Assembly (NCBI GenBank): GCA_963734685.1
Contig: CAVTIC010000001.1
Span: forward strand, 620,001-684,000
Reading direction: 5' to 3'
DNA length: 64,000 bases
Source: JAOUEA01 sp963734685
Lineage (GTDB): Bacteria; Actinomycetota; UBA4738; HRBIN12
Positions 18,060-26,460 of the stretch are shown piece after piece (the stretch's first letter is position 1; every line of letters begins with the position of its first letter). Both the position numbers and the translations under genes were made by a program. The notes under the pieces are model-generated. The model worked only from the letters and a program-made list of their open reading frames with translations. It had not been told where the DNA came from and did not search any database.

Positions 18060-18509
18060 ATGAGGTTCCGCGCGACGATCCAGCTCAACGGCAAGACCGC
18101 GACGGGCATCCCGGTCCCGGCTGAGGTGATCGAAGACCTCGGGAAGGGGAAGCGGCCACCCGTTCATGTCACGGTCGGCGGCCACACCTACCGCAGCACC
18201 GTGGCGGCGTACGGCGACGTGTTCATGCTCCCTCTCAGCGCGGAGAACCGCGAAGCCGCCGGCGTCGCGGCAGGCGACGAGGTCGATGTGGATCTCGAGC
18301 TCGACACCCAACCGCGGGAAGTCGAGGTGCCGCCCGACTTCGCGGAGGCGCTCGCCGCGGAGCCCGAGGCGAAGCGGTTCTTCGAGGGCCTCTCCTTCAG
18401 CCAACAGCGGTGGCACGTGCTGTCGATCGAAGGGGCGAAGGCCGCCGAGACGCGGCAGCGACGCGTCGACAGGTCGATCGCGATGCTGCGCGAGGGCCGC
18501 GCCCGCTGA
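18060..18509 (+). CDS. DUF1905 plus YdeI/OmdA-like protein
   Basis: This 149-residue protein has an N-terminal DUF1905 barrel (1-~85, MRFRATIQLNGKTATGIPVP, and VAAGDEVDVDLELD at its end) and a C-terminal YdeI/OmdA helical domain (FAEALAAEPEAKRFFEGLSF and QQRWHVLSIEGAKAAETRQR). The family is linked in enterobacteria to resistance to cationic peptides and bacteriocins; whether that holds in actinobacteria is unknown. ATG 18060 follows an AGGAGGTC site. Confidence 0.85.
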   Translation: MRFRATIQLNGKTATGIPVPAEVIEDLGKGKRPPVHVTVGGHTYRSTVAAYGDVFMLPLSAENREAAGVAAGDEVDVDLELDTQPREVEVPPDFAEALAAEPEAKRFFEGLSFSQQRWHVLSIEGAKAAETRQRRVDRSIAMLREGRAR

Positions 18510-18521
18510 GCGGGCCGTCGG

Positions 18522-19892
18522 CTACGGCTTGATGTTCTGGTTCCGGCGGAAGAGGTTGTCAGGGTCGAAGGCGCGCTTCACTTCGACGAGCCGATCGTAG
18601 TTCGCGCCGTAGTTCGCCCTGATCCGGTCCTGGTCGTCGTCGGCCATGAAGTTGATGTAGCCGGCTTCCTTCGAGTGCGGGGCGGTCGCGTCGTAGTAGT
18701 CGCGGACCCACTTGATGTTCGCGTCGTTGTCGGCCGGGTCGGGCCACATGCCCGCGATCACGGTCGCGAAGTTCGCGTCGCGGTGCGCGAAGGCGGTCGC
18801 GTCGGATGCGACGCGGTGGCAGGCTCCGTTGATCGGGTAGATGTGCATCGTCGAATTGACGACGGGCACCTCGGGACCGTGCATCAGGTGCGCGTCGATG
18901 ATCTCGTCGGTCAGCTCCGTCACGAAGTTGGCCTTCCAGTAGTGCTGGAGCCCGGGCGGCACCAACGCGTCGAACGCCGAATTCAGGGCCGCATACGGCA
19001 TCGTGCCGACGTGCTCGGCGACCACGGGCGCCACGTCTCGGAGTGATTTCAGGAGCGTCTCACCCTCGTCCTGCGGTCCCGTCCAGCACGACACGAAGGC
19101 GAGGAACGTATCGCCGTGGCGTTCCTCCGGGATGAACGGCAAGGGCGGCGCGATCTGATACGCGGGGAACCCTCCGAACTCCTCCGGCGCGTCGGCGATG
19201 AACTCCCGGTACCACCGGAGCACGTCACCGGCGTCGGAGAGCTCGAAGAACATCGGGCCGCCGTAGATCTCGGCGACGGGATGCAGGCTGAACTCGAGCG
19301 CGGTCGCCACGCCGAAGTTCCCGCCGCCGCCGCGCAGGGCCCAGAACAGGTCCTCGTGCTCCCGCTCGCTCGCCACGAGGAAGCGTCCGTCCGCCGTGAC
19401 CACGTCGGCGGAGATCAGGTTGTCCAACGAGAGCCCGTGGCCGCGGCTGAGGTATCCGATGCCCCCACCCAGCGTGAGACCGCCGACCCCCGTCGTCGAG
19501 ATGATCCCTCCCGTCGTGGCCAGGCCGAACGCGCCGGTCGCGGCGTTGAAGTCACCCCATGTCGCGCCGCCTTCGGCCCGAGCGGTGCGCTCACCGGGGT
19601 CGACGCGAACGCCGCGCATGCCCGACAGGTCGATCACGACCCCGTCGTCGCTCGTGCCGAAGCCGGGCACGCTGTGGCCGCCTCCTCGGACGGCAACCTC
19701 GACCCCCAGTTCGCGCGCGAGGTTCACACCTGCGATCACGTCGCCTGCGTTCGCCGCGTGGAGGACCACGGCCGGGCGTCGGTCGATCATGGCGTTGTAG
19801 ACGGCACGTGCGTCGTCGTAGCCCTCGTCGTCGGGTGCGACCACCTGGCCTCGGACCTGCTCTCGGAGCCGTTCGATCGTCGGGGTGCTCAC
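18522..19892 (-). CDS. FAD-linked oxidoreductase, berberine-bridge-enzyme-like (PCMH-type)
   Basis: This 456-residue protein has an N-terminal FAD-binding PCMH domain with AVRGGGHSVPGFGTSDDGVV; His in GGGHS is the usual 8-alpha-histidyl FAD attachment site. The second covalent Cys of true BBE enzymes is not seen in TGVGGLTLGGGIGYLSRGHG, so the flavin is probably singly linked. The C-terminal BBE segment ends with AFDPDNLFRRNQNIKP. It likely oxidises an alcohol, sugar or alkaloid-like substrate. It is divergent from the SARP regulator. Confidence 0.9.
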   Translation of the reverse strand: MSTPTIERLREQVRGQVVAPDDEGYDDARAVYNAMIDRRPAVVLHAANAGDVIAGVNLARELGVEVAVRGGGHSVPGFGTSDDGVVIDLSGMRGVRVDPGERTARAEGGATWGDFNAATGAFGLATTGGIISTTGVGGLTLGGGIGYLSRGHGLSLDNLISADVVTADGRFLVASEREHEDLFWALRGGGGNFGVATALEFSLHPVAEIYGGPMFFELSDAGDVLRWYREFIADAPEEFGGFPAYQIAPPLPFIPEERHGDTFLAFVSCWTGPQDEGETLLKSLRDVAPVVAEHVGTMPYAALNSAFDALVPPGLQHYWKANFVTELTDEIIDAHLMHGPEVPVVNSTMHIYPINGACHRVASDATAFAHRDANFATVIAGMWPDPADNDANIKWVRDYYDATAPHSKEAGYINFMADDDQDRIRANYGANYDRLVEVKRAFDPDNLFRRNQNIKP

Positions 19893-20024
19893 CGTTCCTC
19901 CTGTCGTCGCGGGCCAGACCGGCCCCGAGTCGGACGCAGCGACCGTACGCCGAAGGCGTGTGAGGGAGCGTGTGATGCCTCGATCGGATCATGCCCCTTG
20001 CCCGGGTGGCGAGGGACGGACAGG

Positions 20025-21893
20025 ATGGAGGTCGTGACCCTCGTCGCGCACCTGCTCGGTCCCCCGATGTTGACCCGCGACGGTGCCGTCTACGCCGCGC
20101 CCAGAGGCAAGAAGGTCTGGGCGTTGTTCGCCTACCTCGCCTTGTCGGCGCAGCCGCCGACGCGACAGCTCCTGACCGATCTGCTGTTCCCCGACGCCGA
20201 AGACCCAGCCAGCGCGTTGCGCTGGAACCTGTCCGAGCTTCGGCGCCTGTTGGGCGGTCCCGACACGGTCGGCAGCGGCAACACCGTGCGATTGCGCCTT
20301 CCCACGGGCTCGGTGCTGGATGTGCGGGTGCTGCTCGAGGGCACGTCCACCGCCGCGGTGGAGCTCCCGGGATTGGGCAGGGAGCTCCTGGAGGGGATCG
20401 ACGTCGAGGCGAGCCCAGGGTTCACGGCGTGGATGCTGGGCGAGCGGCGTCGCCTTCACTCGTTGGCCGGGGCCGTGCTTCGTGAGGGTGCGCTCCGAGC
20501 GCTCGCCGCGGGCAACGCCCGGAACGCCGTCGACCTCGCGACGCGCCTGGTGGGAACCGATCCGCTCGACGAAGACGCGCACGTCCTGCTGGTGCGAGCG
20601 TTCGCCGCGACCGGCGATGAGGTCGCGGTCGAACGACAGCTGCAAGCGTCGATCGACCTGTTCCGGCGGGAGCTCGGCGCCGAGTTCGGACCCGAGCTGT
20701 ACGAAGCGGCACGGATGGACGGAACGGCGCCTCCTCCGGGCCGGGCAACGGCCAGCACGTCGGTTCGCGCGCTGCTGGAATCCGGCGAAGCCACCATCAG
20801 CGCGGGCGCGGTCGACGTCGGCGTGAACGGCCTCCGCGAGGCTGCGGTCGCCGCCCGTGATGCCGGCGACGCCGAGCTCGAAGCGACGGCGCTGTTCGCG
20901 CTCGGTTCCGCGCTGATCCACGCCGCCAAGGGACGCGACGAGGAGGGATCGGCCGCGCTCCACCGCGCGATCGCCGTTGCCGAGGGTGCAGGGGACCACC
21001 GCATCGAAGCCGCATCGCACCGCGAGCTCGGCTACGTCGAGCTCCTCCGTGGCGAGTATCCGCGAGCCACGGTCTTGCTCAGGAACGCGCGGGAGCTCGC
21101 CGACGAGGATGACGCGCTCGAGGTCTCTCGGATCCGATCCGTGGTCGGCACGGCCTATAGCGACGTGGGGCGACACGACCAGGCCGAGGGAGAGCTCCTC
21201 GCCGCGATCGAGCTCGCGTCGTCGGTCGGGCACGGGCGACAGGTCGCATGGGCAACGACGAGCCTTGGACGCCTGCGGTTGCTCCGTGACGAACTCGACG
21301 CGGCCGAGGACGCGCTGACATCTGCCCGCGAGATCACGCGAGCGGAACGCTGGACCGCCTTCGTCTCGTACCCGGAGGCGCTCCTGGCCGAGGTCTGGGT
21401 CCGCCAGGGTCGGCTGGACCTCGCGGCCGAGGGCTTCGAGCATGCCTTCACGCTGGGTTGTTCCGTCGACGATGCGTGCTGGGAGGCGTACTCGGTCCGC
21501 GGACTCGGACTCCTGAAGGCCGCAGAGGGCGACCTTCGAGCGTCGGTCGCGATGATGGAGGACGCGCTGACCCGCTGCCTCCGTCAGCGCGACACGCACC
21601 GGTGGATCCGAGCGTACGTGATCGATGCCTTGTGCGCCGTCGCCACCGCGGCAGCACACCCACGAGCGGCGGCATGGGTCACCGACCTGAGCTCGCTCGC
21701 CGGCCGGTGCGGGATGCGGGAGTTCTCCGTGCACGCCTACCTCCTCCACCACGAGATGGGGGACACGGACGCGCTCGACGCGGCACGGGCGTTGGCCCTC
21801 GACGTCGAGAACCCCCACCTCGATCGGCTGATCGAACCCGAGAGCCGCCCGTTGCTGGAGCATCTGCTCGGCAAGGCGAGCCCCGGGTCCTAG
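20025..21893 (+). CDS. SARP/BTAD-family transcriptional regulator with TPR-like C-terminus
   Basis: This 622-residue protein has a winged-helix DNA-binding domain (~1-90, RGKKVWALFAYLALSAQPPT and ALRWNLSELRRLLGG) and a bacterial transcriptional activator domain (~95-240, LVGTDPLDEDAHVLLVRAFA then FRRELGAEFGPELYEAARM). A long Ala/Glu-rich helical part follows (~260-620) with TPR-like repeats. There is no NB-ARC ATPase domain between, unlike AfsR. ATG 20025 is taken as the start because MEVVTLVAHLLGPPML is the usual first strand. Such proteins activate secondary-metabolite or stress genes; the target here is unknown. Confidence 0.85.
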   Translation: MEVVTLVAHLLGPPMLTRDGAVYAAPRGKKVWALFAYLALSAQPPTRQLLTDLLFPDAEDPASALRWNLSELRRLLGGPDTVGSGNTVRLRLPTGSVLDVRVLLEGTSTAAVELPGLGRELLEGIDVEASPGFTAWMLGERRRLHSLAGAVLREGALRALAAGNARNAVDLATRLVGTDPLDEDAHVLLVRAFAATGDEVAVERQLQASIDLFRRELGAEFGPELYEAARMDGTAPPPGRATASTSVRALLESGEATISAGAVDVGVNGLREAAVAARDAGDAELEATALFALGSALIHAAKGRDEEGSAALHRAIAVAEGAGDHRIEAASHRELGYVELLRGEYPRATVLLRNARELADEDDALEVSRIRSVVGTAYSDVGRHDQAEGELLAAIELASSVGHGRQVAWATTSLGRLRLLRDELDAAEDALTSAREITRAERWTAFVSYPEALLAEVWVRQGRLDLAAEGFEHAFTLGCSVDDACWEAYSVRGLGLLKAAEGDLRASVAMMEDALTRCLRQRDTHRWIRAYVIDALCAVATAAAHPRAAAWVTDLSSLAGRCGMREFSVHAYLLHHEMGDTDALDAARALALDVENPHLDRLIEPESRPLLEHLLGKASPGS

Positions 21894-21905
21894 CCTTCGT
21901 TCGGG

Positions 21906-21948
21906 TTGACGAACCGATCGCCGCCGACCATACTTAACCATATGGTTC
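21906..21948 (+). promoter_or_regulatory. Leaderless promoter with palindromic operator over the start codon
   Basis: TTGACG (21906-21911), a 19-nt spacer and TACTTA (21931-21936) are followed only 5 nt later by the ATG of the ArsR gene. AACCATATGGTT (21937-21948) is a perfect 12-bp palindrome centred on the start codon. A repressor bound there would cover the transcription start and the ATG. The arrangement is seen directly; autoregulation is inferred. Confidence 0.65.
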
Positions 21949-22280
21949 AGTCTCAAGTGCTCGACCGGACGTTCTCGGCGCTGTCGGACCCGACACGCCG
22001 CGACATCCTCGAGCGCCTGACGACCGGTCCTGCCTCGATCAGTGAGCTGGCCAGGCCCTACGGCATCTCCCTGCCCGGTGTGATGAAGCACGTCCGCATC
22101 CTCGAGGAGGCGCACCTCGTGACCACCGAGAAACACGGCCGTACCCGTGAGTGCACGGTCGATCCCGGGCACATGAATGAGGCGAGCGAGTGGATCGAGC
22201 ACTACCGACGGCAGTGGGAACGGCGTCTCGATCGACTCGAGGCATACCTGGCGCAACAGCAGAAGGAGGAGAAGTCGTGA
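21942..22280 (+). CDS. ArsR-family transcriptional repressor (SRPBCC-linked type)
   Basis: This 112-residue winged helix starts VLDRTFSALSDPTRRDILER, with recognition helix ARPYGISLPGVMKHVRILEE and wing VTTEKHGRTRECTV. No metal-site motif is present. The C-terminal WIEHYRRQWERRLDRLEAYL helix is typical of the non-metal ArsR proteins paired with SRPBCC genes. ATG 21942 is favoured over an upstream frame because of the -10 element just before it. Its stop overlaps the next start as GTGA. It heads a three-gene coupled operon. Confidence 0.92.
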   Translation: MVQSQVLDRTFSALSDPTRRDILERLTTGPASISELARPYGISLPGVMKHVRILEEAHLVTTEKHGRTRECTVDPGHMNEASEWIEHYRRQWERRLDRLEAYLAQQQKEEKS

Positions 22281-22768
22281 GTCACGAGCTGAGGCTGGAG
22301 CGGATGTTCGACGCCGAGCCTGAAGCGGTGTTCGACGCCTTCGTCGATCCGGCCACGCAGGAACAGCTGCACGGCGGCGGCCAACCGGATTGGGTCGTGC
22401 ATCGATGCGAGACCGACGTGCGCGTCGGAGGCACGTCGACCTACGCGATGGGCCCCGAGGGACAGGAATCCGATGTCGAGACGCGCGTGTTCTCGGTCGT
22501 CGACCGGCCGAATCGACTGGTGTTCCGGCACTCGATGCAGGCCGCGGAGTGGGATGGTCGCACCGTCGAGACCGAGATGACGATCACGTTCGAGGACCGG
22601 GACGGAAAGACGCTCCTCACGATGGTCCAGACCGGCTTCGAGAGCGCGGGGGATCGTGACGACTTCCTCGGAGGCTGGCCCGCCTACTTGGACACCCTGC
22701 GAGGAGTCGTCGGCGAGCGGCTCAAGTCACGGCACGACACCGAGGAGACGTCGAGGAGCGACGCATGA
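22277..22768 (+). CDS. SRPBCC/AHSA1-family protein
   Basis: This 163-residue protein has the helix-grip start LERMFDAEPEAVFDAFVDPA and QEQLHGGGQPDWVVH, and ends GWPAYLDTLRGVVGERL. Start GTG 22277 overlaps the arsR stop by 4 bp and the TGA overlaps the next ATG, so three genes are translated in coupling. Ligand and reaction are unknown. Confidence 0.88.
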   Translation: MSHELRLERMFDAEPEAVFDAFVDPATQEQLHGGGQPDWVVHRCETDVRVGGTSTYAMGPEGQESDVETRVFSVVDRPNRLVFRHSMQAAEWDGRTVETEMTITFEDRDGKTLLTMVQTGFESAGDRDDFLGGWPAYLDTLRGVVGERLKSRHDTEETSRSDA

Positions 22769-23274
22769 GCGACGAGCGTGCTACCGGAGACGTCGTGTCC
22801 GCCGTGAGCGACACGGAGGGCATCGAGATCGTCCGGGTGTTCGACGCGCCGCGCGAGCTCGTCTTCAAGGCGTGGACGGAGCCCGAGCGTTTCGCAGCCT
22901 GGTTCGGGGAGCACGGTTCGTCGGTCCCGCTGGAGTCCGCGTCGATGGACGTGCGACCCGGCGGCGCCTGGCGCGCGGTCATGCTCGTCGGCCCGGACGA
23001 GAACGAGCTCGTCTTCTCCGGCCACTACCGCGAGGTCGAGGAACCCGAGCGCCTCGTGCTCACCCTCGCCGACATGGTCCTTCCAGAGGGTCCCGACGTC
23101 GAGGTGCTGACGGTCGTGCTCGAGGACCTCGGCGGTGGCCGGACCCGGATGACGTTCAGCCAGCGCGGCGGCAACCTGCCACCCGACGAGTACCCGCGGG
23201 CGATGGCCGGCTGGCTGGTCTTCTTCGATCGCCTCGGCCAGCACCTCAAGACCCGACACGACACGGACTCGTGA
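22765..23274 (+). CDS. SRPBCC/AHSA1-family protein, second copy
   Basis: This 169-residue protein is a paralogue of the gene before it: VRVFDAPRELVFKAWTEPER, FAAWFGEHGSSVPL, a GGAWRAVMLVGPDE strand and a terminal GWLVFFDRLGQHL helix. Two adjacent SRPBCC copies might form a heterodimer, as AHSA1-like proteins can dimerise, but this is speculation. ATG 22765 overlaps the previous stop (ATGA). Confidence 0.9.
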   Translation: MSDERATGDVVSAVSDTEGIEIVRVFDAPRELVFKAWTEPERFAAWFGEHGSSVPLESASMDVRPGGAWRAVMLVGPDENELVFSGHYREVEEPERLVLTLADMVLPEGPDVEVLTVVLEDLGGGRTRMTFSQRGGNLPPDEYPRAMAGWLVFFDRLGQHLKTRHDTDS

Positions 23275-23359
23275 TGCCGATGACGACGACGCCCGCGCGC
23301 CCTTCCACGGCGGCATGGACCGCCATCCCGCCGTGAATCGTGGTCATCTGCGGCCGTCC

Positions 23360-24148
23360 TCAGGGGGTACGGAACAGCGAGCGGATCGCGTCGAGCACCT
23401 GATCGACCTCCCCCTCGGCCGAGACGTGGGTGTGCCCGGGCAATGAGAGGAACATCGCGTTCGGGATCTCGTCGGCGGCACGGCGGGCCGCGTCGTGCAT
23501 CTCGTCGGCCGTACCCGCGTAGATCAGACATGGCACCTGCCACGTCGAGAGGTCCTCGGAGATCGCGACTTCCGCGAGCACCGACCTCCACGCCGCCTCC
23601 ATCGCCCGCGCGTCGTTCCGGAGTTCGAACGTGCGTGCGGGCTCGGGGAACCGCTCACCGAGCCCGGCCTCGAACGCTTCGATGAACCCTTCCATGCCCG
23701 AGCTCGTCGACGCGTCGACGCCGGCAGCCACCGCCTGCGCGACCGGCGAGCTCAGGTCCCACTCGTACGGCTGGTTCCCGCAGAGGACGAGCGAACGCAC
23801 CCGTTCGGGCGTGTACTCACCGATCGCGAAGCCGAGGCGAGCGCCCCACGAGACGCCGATCACGTGCGCGCGGTCGATGCCCAGCTCGTCGAGCATCGCC
23901 GCGTGGTCCGCCACCCGCGTGGGCAGCGCATACATCTCGGGCTCGTGGGGCTTGTCGCTTCGCCCATGTCCTCGATGATCGGCGAAGATCAGCCGGAACT
24001 CGTCGCGCAGCCCGCGCGCGAGCCCCGATGCCTGCGCGACCTGCAGCGGATCGAGGAACCCCGGGTAGAAGACGACCGGAGCGCCGTCACCGCCCCAGTC
24101 CTCGAAGTAGACGCGGAGACCGTCCCGTGGGTTGGTGGCGAACGGCAC
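23360..24148 (-). CDS. Alpha/beta hydrolase
   Basis: This 262-residue enzyme has APVVFYPGFLDPLQVAQASG (oxyanion strand, PG instead of HG), IFADHRGHGRSDKP, the nucleophile elbow VIGVSWGARLGFAIGEY (Ser), an acid in YAGTADEMHD and the catalytic His in LPGHTHVSAEG. The HxG-to-YPG change at the oxyanion strand is somewhat unusual. It may be a haloperoxidase-, esterase- or lactonase-like enzyme. ATG 24148 has no strong Shine-Dalgarno. Confidence 0.85.
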   Translation of the reverse strand: MPFATNPRDGLRVYFEDWGGDGAPVVFYPGFLDPLQVAQASGLARGLRDEFRLIFADHRGHGRSDKPHEPEMYALPTRVADHAAMLDELGIDRAHVIGVSWGARLGFAIGEYTPERVRSLVLCGNQPYEWDLSSPVAQAVAAGVDASTSSGMEGFIEAFEAGLGERFPEPARTFELRNDARAMEAAWRSVLAEVAISEDLSTWQVPCLIYAGTADEMHDAARRAADEIPNAMFLSLPGHTHVSAEGEVDQVLDAIRSLFRTP

Positions 24149-24238
24149 GACGCACTCCTCGGCCGGTTGTCGCCGAGGCTACGCGGTGGAGACGGCCGGG
24201 TCGAGTCTCCCCGTCGTCAGCTGTTGCGTTCATCGACC

Positions 24239-24520
24239 GTGGCCGATCCGGCGGCGTTCGCGTCGCTGTCGGGCCTGGTGCGCGACGGCGGCCCCGCCAC
24301 CTCTGTCGTCGGCGCCGGCGAGTCGACCGAGATCGGCGGCGTCGCCGTGTCGAACACGGGCGGCAACCCCGGGCACCTGGCGCCACTGGCACGCACGGCG
24401 GTCGATGGAACGCTCCGAGTCGCGATCCGACAGACCTATCCCCTCCCCGAAGCCGCCCGGGCGTTGGATGACTTCACCCACCGGCACACCCTCGGCAAGC
24501 TCGTCGTCACGATCGGATGA
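24239..24520 (+). pseudogene. C-terminal fragment of a zinc-type quinone oxidoreductase (MDR family)
   Basis: The ~93 codons read ADPAAFASLSGLVRDGGPAT, then IGGVAVSNTGGNPGHLAPLA and end YPLPEAARALDDFTHRHTLG then KLVVTIG. The end is the standard C-terminus of medium-chain NADP-dependent quinone oxidoreductases. The GroES-like domain and the nucleotide-binding Gly motif are absent and there is no room for them upstream before the divergent hydrolase. A GTG at 24239 could start translation, but the product would lack any active site. Confidence 0.6.
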
Positions 24521-24621
24521 CACCCGGCCGCACCGGCTGATGGGATCCCGGTTCAGCCCTATCGGCTCCGCATCCACGGGTGGTAGGGTCGACGCACATC
24601 TCCCCCCGAAAGGACGAACCC

Positions 24622-25290
24622 GTGAGGCGCTGCTCCCGGATCCTGGCTGCCTGCATGGCAGCGACGACCTTGCTGATCGTGACTGCAGCCACCCCCGCCG
24701 CAGCCGCAACGGCCGTGGCCCTCTGGCACATGGACGAATCGTCGGGCCAGATGGTCGATTCCTCCGGATCGGGGAACGGCGGATCCCTGCAGAACGTGAC
24801 CCGGGTCGCACCCGGCTTCGGCGGGTCGTCACGCGCCTACAGCTTCAACGGCTCGAACTCGCGCGTGGTCATCCCGAACTCTTCCAGCCTGAACCCGGGC
24901 TCTCAGAACATCACGATCACGGCGCACGTGAAGTTCGCGTCGAGGCCATCGGCCTCGGTCGGCGACTACGACCTGGTGCGCAAGCAGAAGCCGAACGCCA
25001 TCTACAAGATGGAGATCCTCGCCTCCGGCAAGGCGTTCTGCAAGTTCAAGGGCACGGGCGGCAACGTCGCGATCACCGCGGGTCCGGTGCTCGCCGACGA
25101 CCAGTGGCACACGATCGTGTGCCGCAAGACCGCGTCGCAGGTCACGCTCACGGTCGACGGCTCGAACTTCAACAAGAACGGCAGCGCAGGTTCGATCTCG
25201 AGCACGATCGCCGTGACGCTGGGCGCCAAGCCCAACTCGGGCGACTGGTACAAGGGCCTCATGGACGAGGTCAGCATCGTCGTCGGCTAG
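24622..25290 (+). CDS. Secreted LamG/concanavalin-A-like domain protein
   Basis: This 222-residue protein has a Sec signal peptide (1-~29, CMAATTLLIVTAATPAAAA) and one LamG-type beta-sandwich: ALWHMDESSGQMVDSSGSGN, AYSFNGSNSRVVIPNSSSLN, WHTIVCRKTASQVTLTVDGS, ending GLMDEVSIVVG. Such domains bind carbohydrates. There is no catalytic or anchoring segment, so the mature protein is a free single-domain lectin-like factor. GTG 24622 is chosen with GAAAGGAC upstream. Codon use is less GC-biased around the Asn/Ser-rich loops. Confidence 0.85.
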   Translation: MRRCSRILAACMAATTLLIVTAATPAAAATAVALWHMDESSGQMVDSSGSGNGGSLQNVTRVAPGFGGSSRAYSFNGSNSRVVIPNSSSLNPGSQNITITAHVKFASRPSASVGDYDLVRKQKPNAIYKMEILASGKAFCKFKGTGGNVAITAGPVLADDQWHTIVCRKTASQVTLTVDGSNFNKNGSAGSISSTIAVTLGAKPNSGDWYKGLMDEVSIVVG

Positions 25291-25312
25291 CCGAGCGACC
25301 TCGGACCACGCC

Positions 25313-26371
25313 TCACGCGATCGGTGCCGTCGTGGCGCGGATCGCGAGTTCCTTCCGCACGGCCGGGGCAACCTCGGTGCCCAAGAGCTCGATCGAGCGC
25401 ATCAGCTTCGCGTGAGGCAATGAGCCGACGCTGAACTGCACCAGGAATCGATCGTGCTCGAAGATCTCGTGCTGGAAGAGGATCTTCTCGATCACCTGCT
25501 GCGGCGAACCCACGAAGTTCGCGCCGCGGAGCGTGGCCTCCCCCTCGTACTGCTCGCGGGTGATCGGACGCCATCCACGCTCGCGCCCGATCGTGTTCAT
25601 CATCACCGCCACGTGCGGGAACGACTCATCGACCGCCTGCTGTGATGTCTCCGCGATGAAGCCGTGCGAGTTGATGCTCAGCGCCGGTAGCGGATCGTGC
25701 CCCGCCTGATGCGCGGCGTCGCGGAACAGCTCGGCGAACGGCGCGAACCGCTCGGGCCTGCCGCCGATGATCGCGAGAGCCATCGGCAGGCCGAGCGTGC
25801 CGGCGCGGAACGCCGACTCGGGCGCGCCTCCGACGGCGACCCAGATCGGCAGGGGGTCCTGCACCGGGCGTGGGTAGACGCCCACACTGCCGTCGAGGGG
25901 TGGGCGATGCTTCCCGGACCAGCGCACCCGCTCGCCCTCGCGGAGTGCGATCAGCATCTTCAGCTTCTCCTCGAAGAGGTCGTCGTAGTCCTCGAGGTCG
26001 AAGCCGAACAGCGGGAACGACTCGGTGAACGAACCACGACCGGCCATGATCTCTGCGCGACCGCCCGAGAGCAGGTCGACCGTCGCGAAGTCCTGGAACA
26101 CCCGCACCGGGTCATCGGAGCTCAGCACCGTGACCGCGCTCGTGAGGCGGATGCGCTCCGTCCGCTCGGCGGCGGCGGCGAGCACCACGGCGGGCGAGGA
26201 GACGATCAGGTCGGCCCGGTGATGCTCCCCGATACCGAAGACGTCGAGTCCGACCTGGTCCGCGAGCTCGGCCTCCTCCATCAGGTTCCTCAAGCGCTGT
26301 TCGGGGCTGATGCTCGCCCCGGTCCGCGGGTCGGGGTACAGCTCGGCGAACGTATACAGACCGATGTCCAT
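25313..26371 (-). CDS. LLM-class flavin-dependent oxidoreductase (luciferase-like)
   Basis: This 352-residue TIM barrel starts MDIGLYTFAELYPDPRTG, with GLDVFGIGEHHRADLIVSSP (flavin and substrate pocket), TSAVTVLSSDDPVRVFQDFA, GGRAEIMAGRGSFTESFPLF and GSPQQVIEKILFQHEIF near the end. This resembles the bacterial luciferase-like monooxygenase branch with an EHH motif. The cofactor is FMN or F420, which cannot be settled here. It lies 89 bp after the transketolase pair on the same strand and may belong to their transcript. Confidence 0.88.
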   Translation of the reverse strand: MDIGLYTFAELYPDPRTGASISPEQRLRNLMEEAELADQVGLDVFGIGEHHRADLIVSSPAVVLAAAAERTERIRLTSAVTVLSSDDPVRVFQDFATVDLLSGGRAEIMAGRGSFTESFPLFGFDLEDYDDLFEEKLKMLIALREGERVRWSGKHRPPLDGSVGVYPRPVQDPLPIWVAVGGAPESAFRAGTLGLPMALAIIGGRPERFAPFAELFRDAAHQAGHDPLPALSINSHGFIAETSQQAVDESFPHVAVMMNTIGRERGWRPITREQYEGEATLRGANFVGSPQQVIEKILFQHEIFEHDRFLVQFSVGSLPHAKLMRSIELLGTEVAPAVRKELAIRATTAPIA

Positions 26372-26460
26372 GGCTGCGCAACCGCGCCGTCGCCACGGTT
26401 TGTTCCGCGACCCTCAGCGATGCTCAGCACCGCTGATCACCCTCGGCATCGACCGCTCGG

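Noticed and set aside
19989..22256. A 755-codon minus-strand open frame opposite the SARP regulator
   Set aside because: No recognisable domain; the plus strand encodes well-defined winged-helix and BTAD domains.
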